Source: Prostheceraeus crozeri
Taxonomy: Eukaryota > Platyhelminthes > Polycladida > Euryleptidae
NCBI GenBank assembly: GCA_907163375.1
Contig: CAJQUW010007770.1
Location: 62,001-126,000 of the forward strand
DNA: 64,000 nt
Direction: 5' to 3'
Part shown: positions 1 to 10,585 of the stretch, in pieces
Layout: every line of letters begins with the position of its first letter
Position numbering within the stretch: position 1 is the stretch's first letter
Program-made: the position numbers and the translations under genes
Notes under the pieces: model-generated
The model's input: the letters and a program-made list of their open reading frames with translations, nothing else
Databases searched by the model: none
Told to the model about the DNA's origin: nothing

Positions 1-1979
1 ATTCACCAGTGATACGGATCCAAGCGTCAGTGGCAGCTATCGCGCTTTGTATCCAAGGCTGATATTTAAGTCAATGCAGAATCTAAAATGCTTTCGACAA
101 AACTATTTTCACAGAGCATCCAAATACCCATATGGACTATTTCTGAGGATTTTCGCCGATTTTTCAAATTTGGCACTTATCTCGCTTTTTCTCTTCAAAT
201 TCATCATTTGTTAATCATTTCTATAAAGGCGATTGGTACACTGACTGCATCAAGCGCCCCCAATGGAAATGGAAAAATTTGAAATCATTCGAGTTCAATT
301 CCATGCGTTTTATGCGTTTTGTGCGTTCGTATGTCACTTAGATAATTATCATCATGGAGGCAAATTTTTATTTAGAACTGTGAAAAGTTTGCACCAATTT
401 CGTTGATTTCTATAACAGAGCGCCCTATTTCTTCCAATCGCGCGGAATTCAAAGGATTTAAAGTTTCATATGATTATTAGTACTAACATTCTAGATTCAT
501 ATTCTATCTGTAACTTCTTCTTGAATCTACAATGAAGATGAGCGTCGGGTTGGGTTTCACGATTTTCGAATTCTGACTGATCATGGATCGAAAAGTGTCA
601 GCAATAAAGTTCCATGTGTAAACGCACCCGTGTAAATCCATTTTATATAGCAACATTTGTCAAAAAACCGTGTCTTCCGTCTGTAAGATAGGTACGTAGT
701 TCTGTACCGATTTTAATGATTTTTTCATCTTAATCCTTAGAATCTCCTCATGATAAATTCAAATAAATCCAAAAAAATTTTATGTATGAAAAAATTAGCT
801 CAAGGCAGAAAAAGCACCAAAAAAGCCTGTCCCAAGCATAGGTAATCTATCTTGTGGAAGAAATTTCGTTGTGATCTGCTTAAATTATACACATAAAGTG
901 ATATATCATCCGATAAGTTCATGAACCGTACTTTCAACCAGACTATATTTCAAGATTGCATTCACATTTATTTGGGATTTTTCTTCAAAAAGCCTTAGTC
1001 CACCAAAAATTGTCTTCTGACCGATGCATATTTCTCAACTTAGAATTGATGTTTTTGCTTTCTTTATACGACGAAATACATCATTTGTGAGTCTAGTTGT
1101 TGCATCAAAAGGAATAAATCAACTATGGATCATCACAGTTGAGCAATTATTGTGAATTTAAAAAAAAATGTCCTGTATTCCTTCGCCCACACTTTTTGAT
1201 TTTTCTCAAAATTTCAATTTGATGCTGAAACCAGATTTTATATCCAGATCTCACGAAAACTCACAGAATTATCAAGAACCATGCTGTAATCATGCATGAA
1301 AAATTTTGTTTGAAAAGACAATGATAATCATTTTCAAAATCTCGGAAAACGGCCAAAATGTCCACCTGACTGAGATTACAAAATTACTGGTCAGGAGACA
1401 CCTGGTAATATATAGTGAAAATACAAAGCTTGCACAAATACTCATTTGGTGTGGTCACCTTGTACTATGATTTTCGAATTCAGCGTGAAATTGAACATAT
1501 ATCTAAATTTTCAAAGAAAACGAAGCTGCAAAGTTAAAATGCACGCTGTTAAAATGGATTTACCCACCCTATCACGACATTGGGTCCTATGCATTAATGT
1601 TGTTATCTATAATAGGCATCATATCGGAAGAAAAGACAAAAGCTTCAGTGGGAAGCATCGCACTTCTTCCGAGTTGCACAACTATCCGAGTACGCTAAAT
1701 CTGTTATTGTCCGCGAACATTATTTTAATACACTCAGAGACATGGAGGTAGGCGATCATGGCTAAATCCCTGTTTGAGGCTTCAACAGCCATAGTCATAG
1801 CTATCTAATAAAAATTTTGGAAGTTGGACTTCACTTAATTACTTTATCTGCAAATATTTTAGAAGCGCTTCCTTATTGCCCTCACGGACCAGAAAAAAAG
1901 CTTCACGAGCCAAAAATGGCGCGCGGGCTGCATCATGTTGTGCACACCTGCTTTACATGGTCATAAAAAATGAATACAA
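1..1979. other. No recognisable gene
   Basis: AT-rich non-coding DNA. I see no exon with convincing splice sites and no conserved protein. A 14-nt string GATGAGCGTCGGGT near 540 recurs at 37672 at the edge of a terminal-inverted-repeat element, so a degraded copy of that family may lie here. Confidence 0.5.
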
Positions 1980-2401
1980 CACTAGGTGACATGCCACGCG
2001 CAATTGCGAAACACCCCAAGCATCCATGGTTAAGGACATTCTATTCTTCTACCCGCGTACATACGCGCTGCACTAAGAGTCAGCCTTCACGTGATCTGAT
2101 GCTGTTATAACATGGGAAATGTTTATGAATACGCGTGGGTGAGCGTTTATAGTTTGTGCGTCGTCTACGGTTGTCTGCGTTGCCGCTTGAACCACAGATC
2201 AACCGCTAAGCATGTTCTGTCTTCCCTGAGCATGAAATTGAGGTCCAATCACATTGTTTAGCCTCTGATACATGCAGACACATAAGACGCAAAGTCTGTA
2301 TAACAGGACTGCCGACAGATGTTGCACTAATGTCATGCATAGCCACGAATATTCAGGGTCATGTGTAATTACGCGTAATTGAGCGTGGCATGTCACCTAG
2401 T
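1980..2401. mobile_element. MITE, CACTAGGTGAC family, copy 1
   Basis: A 422-bp non-coding element bounded by near-perfect inverted ends, CACTAGGTGACATGCCACGC on the left and its complement on the right. A second full copy lies at 32728-33146 and a degraded piece at 35833-35936. The CACTA start is reminiscent of CMC/EnSpm elements, but I could not find a clean target-site duplication, so the superfamily is open. No transposase is visible. Confidence 0.75.
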
Positions 2402-3089
2402 CCATCTTCATCAATCTCTCATGTCATCCATTGAATGGCTGGTCCTTAGTTTTCTGTCGATCAGCCACCAGGGACATAATGTAGCTTTTCACAGCTGTAT
2501 TTGGACTCAAAATGTAATAATTCCACAGCAGAAAAGAAATTAAAAAAAACAACGTTAGTGTGAAAGGTTTTAATAGAGAAACCTATTGTCATGAATGCTA
2601 GGTCTATAGCGGTCCAATGTCGAATATCGTGTAGATCTTCATTGCAAATTAAACGCACTTGCCATTGTTACAATGCTGAAAATAATAGAAAAGGTGTTAA
2701 TCGTTCATGTATTTTGACATCACGCGTCTATTTGTCTCCTGCTTTTCATCATACATAATACAACATCGAAAACATATTACTTTTCAAATGACAGCCTAAA
2801 TCGTTGCCGCTACCACAGACGATTTAAGCTGATGATTTCTAAAGATTATATATATAATACATGTTTTGCTTGATTAGATATTTTTTGATGGTTCTTTGAT
2901 TTTTATTTTGCTAATTTGTTGTCTGTCAATTTTGGTTTCTGTTCATTTTCTTTACACGTTTCATTGTTTATTATGTCATCGCTCAGTTTAATGCATTCAT
3001 AAAATTTTCTTTCTGTTTTTCCATACTGTTTCTTTGCGTTCTGTAAAATTGTAAATGAAAGCCATTTGATTGTGAAATACTTTATTCCT
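2402..3089. other. No recognisable gene
   Basis: AT-rich spacer between a MITE and a Penelope-like fragment. Short open frames here have no start context, splice signals or recognisable domain. Confidence 0.4.
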
Positions 3090-3091
3090 TT

Positions 3092-3128
3092 TCGCGACGT
3101 TTCGGACTCAACTGTGTCCATTATCAAA
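3092..3128 (-). other. Degenerate hammerhead-ribozyme-like motif
   Basis: On the minus strand TTGATAATGGAC is followed by a short loop, then GTCC-GAAAC-GTC. This resembles the CUGAUGA / stem II / GAAAC / GUC core that Penelope-like elements are known to carry. The first conserved box is imperfect, so catalysis is unlikely. Confidence 0.4.
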
Positions 3129-3376
3129 CTAACATTAAGTGAAGTGCATGCTATAGGATATAAAATTCAAATTATATCCAAAATATGAATATTCCTGCAA
3201 AATACACAGTACAAAATTGTTGAACAAAGATATCAATGATAGATATGAGTGAATACAACAACTGTAGTTAAAAAGTTCAACGTTGACTTGAAGCAGAAAA
3301 TCATAAAATTCTTAAAAGAAAAGATATATCAAATATCTATACTATATTCAGGTAATGAGTCAACCTCTTGTCGTGT

Positions 3377-3524
3377 TTATGTTGAGTTGGGAAAAACCAA
3401 GTTTTGTTTGATCAGGCAAGCCTGAAAATGATCAGCAGGTGCTGATCGAAATATATCGCGCATTTTATATTTTATATATTTTGAATATCAAACAAAACTT
3501 GGTTTTTCCCAAACTCAACATAAC
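3377..3524. repeat. Inverted repeat, ~37-bp arms
   Basis: Arms at 3377-3412 and 3487-3524 (core TTGGGAAAAACCAAG and its complement) flank a ~74-bp loop. It lies within the 3' region of the Penelope-like fragment and is probably part of its terminal structure. Confidence 0.7.
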
Positions 3525-4030
3525 CATGTCAAACCAAGGCATTTTCAAAAACTTTGTCGTGTTGGTTAAGTGATGGAGAATTGTCTTTGATCTCAATGAC
3601 TTCGGCTATTTGTAATGATGTCGTGTCAGGAAAACGGTAGAGCATTTGTGTGCTGTTGATTAACTGTCTCGGGTTGCAACTGTGTACTTCAAGGGAATGT
3701 CGTTTAATCGAACCGTTATTTTAATGATATTTACATCTGGTTGAAAGTTGGTTGGTTGCATATCCAATGTATTGAGCAGTGGATTACTTGCAAGTATTCT
3801 CTTGACAGCTGAATTGGTATACAACGTTGTGTGTTGATATTTGCTTGTCCAGTTTACTTTTTATTGCATTGCACAATTTTAGATTCTTATAGTAAATCCT
3901 GACATCAATATCTGAGTTGGACTGTTTCGGTTGAACATTGTCTTTCACAATTTTGATAATTCGCTTCTCTTCAATTGCAGAATCAAGTATATGTGATATC
4001 CAATACTCCAATATCTAGGATCACAATCTC

Positions 4031-5239
4031 TGAATTACTATAATCTATAATTGCTTCTAGGCAATTCATTTAGATCACAAGTTCAAAATAATACTTAGTT
4101 TGACACATATGAACCAAAACATCGCGAGCTTATGAAAAACAAAGAAAGTTTTAGAATTTTGAAACATAGGAATCACCTCAATGCCATTTACACTGGGAAT
4201 GCGAAGATTGATGGTGAAATGCTCCCACCTCAATAGCATTGCTTATGAAATTAGACGGCCTTATTTCTGAATTCAGGGTTTCCTTATTTAGAATTGAAGA
4301 TACATAACAACTTTCATAGAAATTCATTTGGTCTGCAATCTCACAAAAGGACCTTCCAAGATATTTTTAGATGAATTAACAATCATCTTTCCTATTGTTT
4401 AATGAATAATTCTGTCTCTTCAAACTTTGGAGCTGCTTGCGAAGATAATGACAATTATCAATATTCTTATTGTTTGACAAAATTTGAATAACGAATAATC
4501 AATCACAAAAGCTTTATAACGTAGTAATACATTTACTTAGGTTACTAATTACAGTTATTTCAATAAAAAATCATTTCCTACTAATGTTGCACTTCTCACG
4601 GGCCCAATGGGAATTTTCGCCTATAGAAGAATGTCTGTGCCAGCACAAAATACAAACAATGGGTATACCCAATATAAGTCTTTGCCAAACCTTGCTGGGA
4701 TATTTATCAAATACTATTCTAACTTCACTTAACATACTACTGACATTCCATCAAAGGCAGACTGTATTGAAAGTCACTTACATATGTTTTAAACACTTTT
4801 TGACTACGATTTTAAAAATGCTATGAAAATAGAGTGTGTAAGCATTGAGTTGCATCGCCATTTGTAAAATGGAACATTACTTGAATAGCCAACATTTCAC
4901 TCAATTCCCGAAGTTATCAGCCAACCTTTCACATCCCTATCTTAGGAATTGGATTGTTAGTTATCTATGTTATCTTTGATAGGCCTTTAAAGAAGACATG
5001 AAATGATCATTACAGACGAACAAGTGAGCATTAAGATAGAACATATGATCGGAATTCAGTCAGTAATTTGTTTAAATCAAAATAAATTTAGAAAATTGCA
5101 TGTTTGATGAGTAACTGCATGTTAAGTCGCAACTTTCCTTCAATTTAGCACAGTTAGCATGATATGTACACACGGACAGCGGTCAGCAGCAGTATAGCTT
5201 CAATACTCTTCTGATTTTTATAATATGCAGATTACTCAC
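4031..5239. other. Probable intron or 3' flank of the metalloprotease gene
   Basis: No conserved coding segment. The donor GTGAGT directly below exon 5240-5383 shows that the host gene continues toward lower coordinates, but I could not identify the next exon. Confidence 0.4.
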
Positions 5240-5383
5240 TTTGTTAACTCCACATTGTACACGTGCCCGTGTCAAATAGGCTTGATCGAGTGGAAATATG
5301 CTCCTTCGACATCCCAATTTGCATTCTTCCTGTGTTTTTATTTGTCTGCATGGGACACCTTTGCAAACGTTCTCTTGTTTATA
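5240..5383 (-). CDS. Metalloprotease-like gene, Cys-rich exon downstream of the catalytic domain
   Basis: A 48-codon exon on the minus strand with acceptor ATTTCAG and donor GTGAGT. It starts and ends in phase 0, matching the phase-0 end of exon 27989-28352. It encodes a Cys-rich segment (ENVCKGVPC, EECKLGC, VQCGVNK) with five cysteines and basic residues. In M12B proteases (ADAM, ADAMTS) the catalytic domain is followed by disintegrin-like or Cys-rich modules, so the position fits. The 22.6-kb gap to the previous exon is explained by the nested transposons. The exact module is not recognised, and exon membership rests on splice sites and phase. Confidence 0.6.
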
Positions 5384-6333
5384 CTGAAATTTGAGCAATG
5401 AAATGAGATGCATGAAGCGATTTCATTCAGATGAACAGTCAAATCTGGGCAGGCTATTCAAGAGAAAGTGAACTTAAATTCACGAAATATCAAGCATATA
5501 TTTACAGGATGAAAAAATAGTAATGGGGTGAGGTTAACGCTGCAACTGCTACCAGAGAAAAGTCTGAGCTCATTTTATAGAATTTTGCACTAAGGATAAT
5601 AAATAATATTTTTCAGATAATTAATAATTACGGTTCGGTTTGCCTTCGCGGAATGAGCAATGAGTTGGAGGCATTTCATAAATCATAGCACTTTTCCAAA
5701 ATATGTCCAGAAAATACGCACAAAAATCAATCACAACATGCGAGAGTCCGCAATAAAAATCAGTAATTAACATGCAATCATGAACATTTTACACGTCGAG
5801 ATTCCGTTCACTCCTAGCTGCACGCTCATTGGTTGAGATCGTCCGCTGATTTACGCACGCGTCACTCCTTCACCAATACGGAATCAGATGTGATCAAAAT
5901 GGACTTTGGAAAACTGTTACTCAGAGAGCACACGACGACTGTACGGTGACTTTTGATATGCTAATAAGCAAAATCTAAACTACATGTACATGTGTGCCAT
6001 TTTTCAGAGTAACACGAATTTCGTCCGGGTCACTCAAAATTTCCTGGTCTTAAGTTACCAATATGAAGTCATATGATAGATATACATATGCGCTTGTATT
6101 TCACCTTGCAAATGAAATTAAAGTAGTCGAAGTGAACAAGCAAAAGAACAAATATTCATAATTTTGCAAATTTACTTTGGAATAAAGGTTAATTATTTGT
6201 CCTCCCATTGGGTCGAAGGCGAAGGCATTATGGCAGCGCATCAGAAGTGCGTAAATAGTAAGCTACTAAAAAGAGCCAGTGAATGCAAAGAATTTCAAAA
6301 AAACTCCTGCAAATTATCGACAAGATAGGCAAC
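5384..6333 (-). other. Intron of the metalloprotease gene, 3' part
   Basis: Non-coding intron sequence between exon 5240-5383 and the nested insertion. Together with 27923-27988 (and one copy of the outer 8-bp duplication) it would make an ancestral intron of about 1.0 kb. Confidence 0.55.
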
Positions 6334-6653
6334 CACAAAATTAAATATTTTGTTTATCTGCTTCGGTTTGCTAGAAGTGTGATTAATTCGAAATCGACGG
6401 CACATCGAGGAACTTATTAAATGGGCAAAAAGGAATTCCTTATACAGTGGCGGCGCGAGGACGTTTCGTGCCCGGGGCGGGTCATTTATCAGTGCCCCCC
6501 TCCCCAATGAACCCCATTCCCAGCCGATTCTAATAAAATTATGAAGATTTAGCTACACCGATTCTTTCCTTCTTAGGGGAACGTGTACCTACTATATTTA
6601 AGCTTATAAATTAATTCATAAACATTCATAAGTAGTAAGCACATTGCAAATTC

Positions 6654-6791
6654 AAGTGCAAATTGTGAAATGCTGAGTCATCAGGCGGACGCAAGTGCAA
6701 AATGTGAAATGCTGAGTCATCAGGCTGAACGCAAGTGCAAATGGTGAAAGGCGGAGTCATCAGGCGGCTGCAAGTGCAAAATGTGAAATGC
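6654..6791 (+). repeat. Subterminal 39-40 bp tandem repeat, left end
   Basis: Three full units and one partial, each beginning AAGTGCAAA and containing GTGAAATGC and GAGTCATCAGG: 6654-6692, 6693-6732, 6733-6771, 6772-6791. Units 1 and 2 contain GCTGAGTCATC, an AP-1/NF-E2-type site. Iterated sites at transposon ends often bind the transposase or integrase. Confidence 0.85.
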
Positions 6792-6848
6792 AGTGTGAGG
6801 GACATGGCCAAGGATGTGTTGGGAGGAATGGGTCCGTGAGGAGAAAAC

Positions 6849-8352
6849 CGCCCCCCCCCCCCCAACGACTCAACTGACTAAATTGGTCGAAAAGACCAAA
6901 GTTGTTCAGAATCATGTGAAACAAACTTCTATCAAGGTTTCAGGTTGAAATTCGTCCAAAAAATTTTTTCGAAAATTTTCACTACGGTGGTCTCGACACT
7001 TAGGATTTTTTCATGAAAAAAAAAAAAAATTTTCAAAATGTTGGAATTGAGCTCCGAGACCCATCCCATCGTGTTTGTCGTCAAAAGTTGGGTCGGTGAA
7101 GTTTCGGTGAAAAAACCGCCCCCCCCCCAACGACTCAACTGACCAAATTGGTCGAAAAGACCAAAGTTGTTCAGAATCATGTGAAACAAACTTCTATCAA
7201 GGTTTCAGGTTGAAATTCGTCCAAAAAATTTTTTCGAAAATTTTCACTACGGTGGTCTCGACACTTAGGATTTTTTCATGAAAAAAAAAAAATTTTCAAA
7301 ATGTTGGAATTGAGCTCCGAGACCCATCCCATCGTGTTTGTCGTCAAAAGTTGGGTCGGTGAAGTTTCGGTGAAAAAACCGCCCCCCCCCCAACGACTCA
7401 ACTGACTAAATTGGTCGAAAAGACCAAAGTTGTTCAGAATCATGTGAAACAAACTTCTATCAAGGTTTCAGGTTGAAATTCGTCCAAAAAATTTTTTCGA
7501 AAATTTTCACTACGGTGGTCTCGACACTTAGGATTTTTTCATGAAAAAAAAAAAAAAATTTTCAAAATGTTGGAATTGAGCTCCGAGACCCATCCCATCG
7601 TGTTTGTCGTCAAAAGTTGGGTCGGTGAAGTTTCGGTGAAAAAACCGCCCCCCCCCCCAACGACTCAACTGACCAAATTGGTCGAAAAGACCAAAGTTGT
7701 TCAGAATCATGTGAAACAAACTTCTATCAAGGTTTCAGGTTGAAATTCGTCCAAAAAATTTTTTCGAAAATTTTCACTACGGTGGTCTCGACACTTAGGA
7801 TTTTTTCATGAAAAAAAAAAAAAATTTTTTTCAAAATGTTGGAATTGAGCTCCGAGACCCATCCCATCGTGTTTGTCGTCAAAAGTTGGGTCGGTGAAGT
7901 TTCGGTGAAAAAACCGCCCCCCCCCCCCCAACGACTCAACTGACCAAATTGGTCGAAAAGACCAAAGTTGTTCAGAATCATGTGAAACAAACTTCTATCA
8001 AGGTTTCAGGTTGAAATTCGTCCAAAAAATTTTTTCGAAAATTTTCACTACGGTGGTCTCGACACTTAGGATTTTTTCATGAAAAAAAAAAAAATTTTTT
8101 TTCAAAATGTTGGAATTGAGCTCCGAGACCCATCCCATCGTGTTTGTCGTCAAAAGTTGGGTCGGTGAAGTTTCGGTGAAAAAACCGCCCCCCCCCCCCC
8201 AACGACTCAACTGACCAAATTGGTCGAAAAGACCAAAGTTGTTCAGAATCATGTGAAACAAACTTCTATCAAGGTTTCAGGTTGAAATTCGTCCAAAAAA
8301 TTTTTTCGAAAATTTTCACTACGGTGGTCTCGACACTTAGGATTTTTTCAAG
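6849..8352 (+). repeat. ~268-bp tandem array, left TIR, six units
   Basis: Each unit has a C-run of about 8-13 nt, CAACGACTCAACTGAC, a TTGGTCGAAAAGACCAA dyad, CACTACGGTGGTCTCGACAC, an A-run, and GAGCTCCGAGACCC. Units differ mainly in homopolymer length. No real coding capacity: frames through it merely repeat. Confidence 0.9.
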
Positions 8353-8763
8353 TCCAAATGTGAAATGTCGCTTTTTTTTTTTTTTTGCCAACTTGGACGA
8401 TGAATTGTGGAGGATTGGAAGTGAATGAAGAGCTCGGGTTTCTTTTAGCGGCAAGACCGCACTTTGTTCTCTAGGATCTCCTCTTTTCAGATGCGTGACA
8501 GGCTCCGTTTCCAAATGAGAGCCTGTTAAAAATCGAGTTTTTGTGCATTTTCCAAGATTTTGGAACTTTTTGAAAAAACGACAGAGTTTTTTCATCTCGG
8601 CTTCTGGTCATCGTAGAGGGTCGAGGGATGTCTTAAATGAAAGGGGAGAGCGAGAAAACGTGACACTCAAAATTTGGAGTCAATCGGAGCACTAGAACCG
8701 GAGATAGACGGGTTTAAAGTTTTTGGATGATGGGTGTTACGTCATCAGCTGATCGCCACACAC

Positions 8764-8771
8764 TATATAAG
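8764..8771 (+). promoter_or_regulatory. TATA box in left TIR
   Basis: TATATAAG facing inward, followed within ~20 bp by GGGAACCGACAGAGAC. The same octamer precedes several early-type genes of this element. Confidence 0.5.
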
Positions 8772-9197
8772 CTGGGAACCGACAGAGACTTGTCATTAAG
8801 ACGAGAGCGATTGTCAGAGGTAGGTCGTCTCTCTGAGCTCCGATGATAGCTTCGGACATTCCAAATCCCCGGTTTCTGTAAGAAACCGACTTAGAAAATT
8901 TCATTGCTGAACTCAGCTAAGGCGTCAGACTTAGAGGTTCGCCAGGAGATGGCCTTCGTCTCCAGGCCATAAAAGACTCCAAAACTTTAAAGGCTTGTAA
9001 CTTTGCTTCTACAAGTCCGTTTGACTTGATTCAAAAAAGGTTCGGTTGCTATTGACCTGCTTTAAGTGATAGACTACTTATAAAATGTTGTAAGTAGTGC
9101 TAAAAAGTTGAAAAATTTAAATTCACTAGTTTTGGAGGTTTTCTGGGGTTTTCGACCCTGCTGAATTCAACTAAGACATTTACAAAGTTGTCAGAGG

Positions 9198-9262
9198 CGA
9201 GCTTCGGCTCGAGACTTGTTTCCTGATGTAAATAACTCCACCGATTTTCATGTCAAAATCGG
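9198..9262 (+). other. Two small hairpins in the TIR
   Basis: CGAGC-TTCG-GCTCG (9198-9211) is a perfect 5-bp stem with a UUCG-type tetraloop. CCGATTTT-CATGTC-AAAATCGG (9241-9262) is a perfect 8-bp stem. Both recur in the right arm. They could act in RNA or as protein-binding dyads. Confidence 0.45.
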
Positions 9263-9462
9263 GGCCCGGATACCAACACAGTGACATGACGCACGCTCTG
9301 TCCGCTCGAGGTTGGATTTGTGGGTCGAGGTCTTGGAGTTGGGATAAGATCCCCTCTGAGAAATGCCTGTGACGGATTCATCAGCTTAACTTGTCTTTCC
9401 TCTAAGCGAAGTTGTCTTTGTGATAGCACTGGGCGACTATCGATTCTGTCTTTGTATAGCAT
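9253..9462 (-). CDS. Small TIR open frame (69 aa), outward-facing
   Basis: ATG-initiated frame on the minus strand, starting MLYKDRIDSRPVLSQRQL, basic and Pro-rich, with no recognised domain. It is the same protein in the right arm (23284-23493). The preservation may only reflect TIR identity. No TATA box or poly-A signal is evident. Confidence 0.25.
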   Translation of the reverse strand: MLYKDRIDSRPVLSQRQLRLEERQVKLMNPSQAFLRGDLIPTPRPRPTNPTSSGQSVRHVTVLVSGPRF

Positions 9463-9512
9463 GGGCCTTCACGACTGATAGCCCAGTAACTGTCGATGTG
9501 TTGTCCAAATTT

Positions 9513-9843
9513 GGTAAAAGCGTCGTTGTCAAGTTAAAAGCATGACTAAATTTAGAAAGACCAAGGCAAGGCTTTGTGTCGGGAGGGTATATAAGTCACT
9601 GCTTCTCTCTAGGCTTCACTCCTGTTTCAAGTTGTAAGACGAACGGTGAGTGCTCTGTCGAAGTTTGCTATCAAACTTTGAAATATTTAGAACTTAGGAT
9701 TATTCTGTCTTAATGCAGATACAGTAATAGCTTCACATAAACGTTTTTATCAAGCTGTGACTTTAGATGAGATCCTTTAACGATCTCCTCTTATGAGCAC
9801 TAAAATGTGTCTCAATTTAACACATTATTTCTTCTCTTTTCAG
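9513..9843 (+). promoter_or_regulatory. Left early promoter with leader intron
   Basis: TATATAAG at 9588-9595 is preceded by GTCAAGTTAAAAGCATG (about 9528-9544), a block shared with the right-end promoter. Downstream, G|GTGAGTGC (9646) and TTCTCTTTTCAG (to 9843) make a convincing leader intron ending 7 bp before the ATG at 9851. Confidence 0.65.
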
Positions 9844-9850
9844 TTTGAAA

Positions 9851-10585
9851 ATGACGAAGGAATGCAATAAAAAATTACAAATTTTTAAGTGTAGTTGCGG
9901 CATGCCCTTCCGCGGTGACCGTTTCAGGCGCCACGTCTTGGCGAGAGTGACGAAGGGTGAGATGAAGCATGATGATGTGTTGATGGTGATGTATTGTGTG
10001 TGGTGTGATGTTCGTTGTAGTGCGTATGATGTCGAGTTTGTGAAGGCTCATGCCAATTGTCCTCTGCGTGTGATTGGGAAGGAAATGATGAGTCAAGTGT
10101 TGAGTGGTGAGCGGGGGAGCGCATTTGTTCAAGGCGAACCAGTACGTTCCCCAGTCGTGAATGTGGATTTGGATGATGATGAAGTGGCGAGTAAAGTAAA
10201 GAGGAAGTTGATTGTCGAGAGTGATGATGATGATGACGATGAGGCTATGGAGAGCGTTGTAACGAAGAAGGGGTGTGTTGAGAGGTTGAGTGATGATGTT
10301 GAGCTTGAGCGAGCTGTCGCGTCGATTGAGCCACTGGCAAAGCCACGGGCTCAATCGTCGCCGAGAGATGAGCGTGTGATGCCTAATTGTGTTGTGAGAG
10401 TGAGTCAGTCGAGTGTGCCGAGTAAAGTGGTGTTGACGAAGAATGATGCGCTGGCGTATGGGAATGTGAGGAATGAGTGTGACAGGTTGCAGGGAAAGTT
10501 GAATGCTGCAAAGTGTACGTTGAAAGAAGTGACTGTGGAAAGGGATCGCTTGAAGAGAGAGAGTCGGAGGACTTTGCGAGTGTGA
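9851..10585 (+). CDS. Zinc-finger / acidic / coiled-coil protein, left early gene of the Polinton
   Basis: About 244 residues from the ATG after the leader acceptor. The N-terminal ~80 residues hold two Cys/His clusters (KCSCGMPFRGDRFRRH and CVWCDVRC...H...C) that look like zinc fingers. Around residues 105-135 is a strongly acidic stretch with runs of Asp beside a KRK cluster. The C-terminus is a charged heptad-like coiled coil (NECDRLQGKLNAAKC). It sits alone between the left TIR and the core and has its own TATA promoter, which suggests an early regulatory or DNA-binding role. Codon use is visibly GTG/GAG-rich compared with the AT-rich core genes, hinting at a different origin. No named family recognised. 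Confidence 0.6.
   Translation: MTKECNKKLQIFKCSCGMPFRGDRFRRHVLARVTKGEMKHDDVLMVMYCVWCDVRCSAYDVEFVKAHANCPLRVIGKEMMSQVLSGERGSAFVQGEPVRSPVVNVDLDDDEVASKVKRKLIVESDDDDDDEAMESVVTKKGCVERLSDDVELERAVASIEPLAKPRAQSSPRDERVMPNCVVRVSQSSVPSKVVLTKNDALAYGNVRNECDRLQGKLNAAKCTLKEVTVERDRLKRESRRTLRV

Larger units (their letters stand above)
3090..4030 (-). mobile_element. Penelope-like retroelement 3' fragment with GIY-YIG domain remnant
   Basis: Read on the minus strand, 4011 down to about 3545 encodes a degenerate C-terminal Penelope polyprotein. A connector (YQFSCQENTC) is followed by a GIY-YIG-type segment (AQYIGYATNQLSTRC) and a typical tail ending near DNSPSLNQHDK. The reverse transcriptase part is absent, so the copy is 5'-truncated, and its frame is broken. 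Downstream are a ~37-bp inverted repeat and a hammerhead-like motif, both common around Penelope pseudo-LTRs. It is a dead fragment. Confidence 0.65.
6631..9491 (+). repeat. Polinton left terminal inverted repeat
   Basis: It matches the complement of 23255-26989 from the first base to GCCCAGTAACT. In order it holds 39-40 bp terminal repeats, six ~268-bp tandem units, a T-run, a ~1.1-kb inner segment with a TATA box, and small hairpins. The arms differ mainly in homopolymer lengths and one ~10-bp difference near 8865. A 69-residue open frame is the same in both arms. Near identity implies recent synthesis or gene conversion. Confidence 0.9.

Noticed and set aside
6626-8595. Repeated small frames in the left TIR array
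   Set aside because: The same non-coding repeat translated several times; length varies only with homopolymers.
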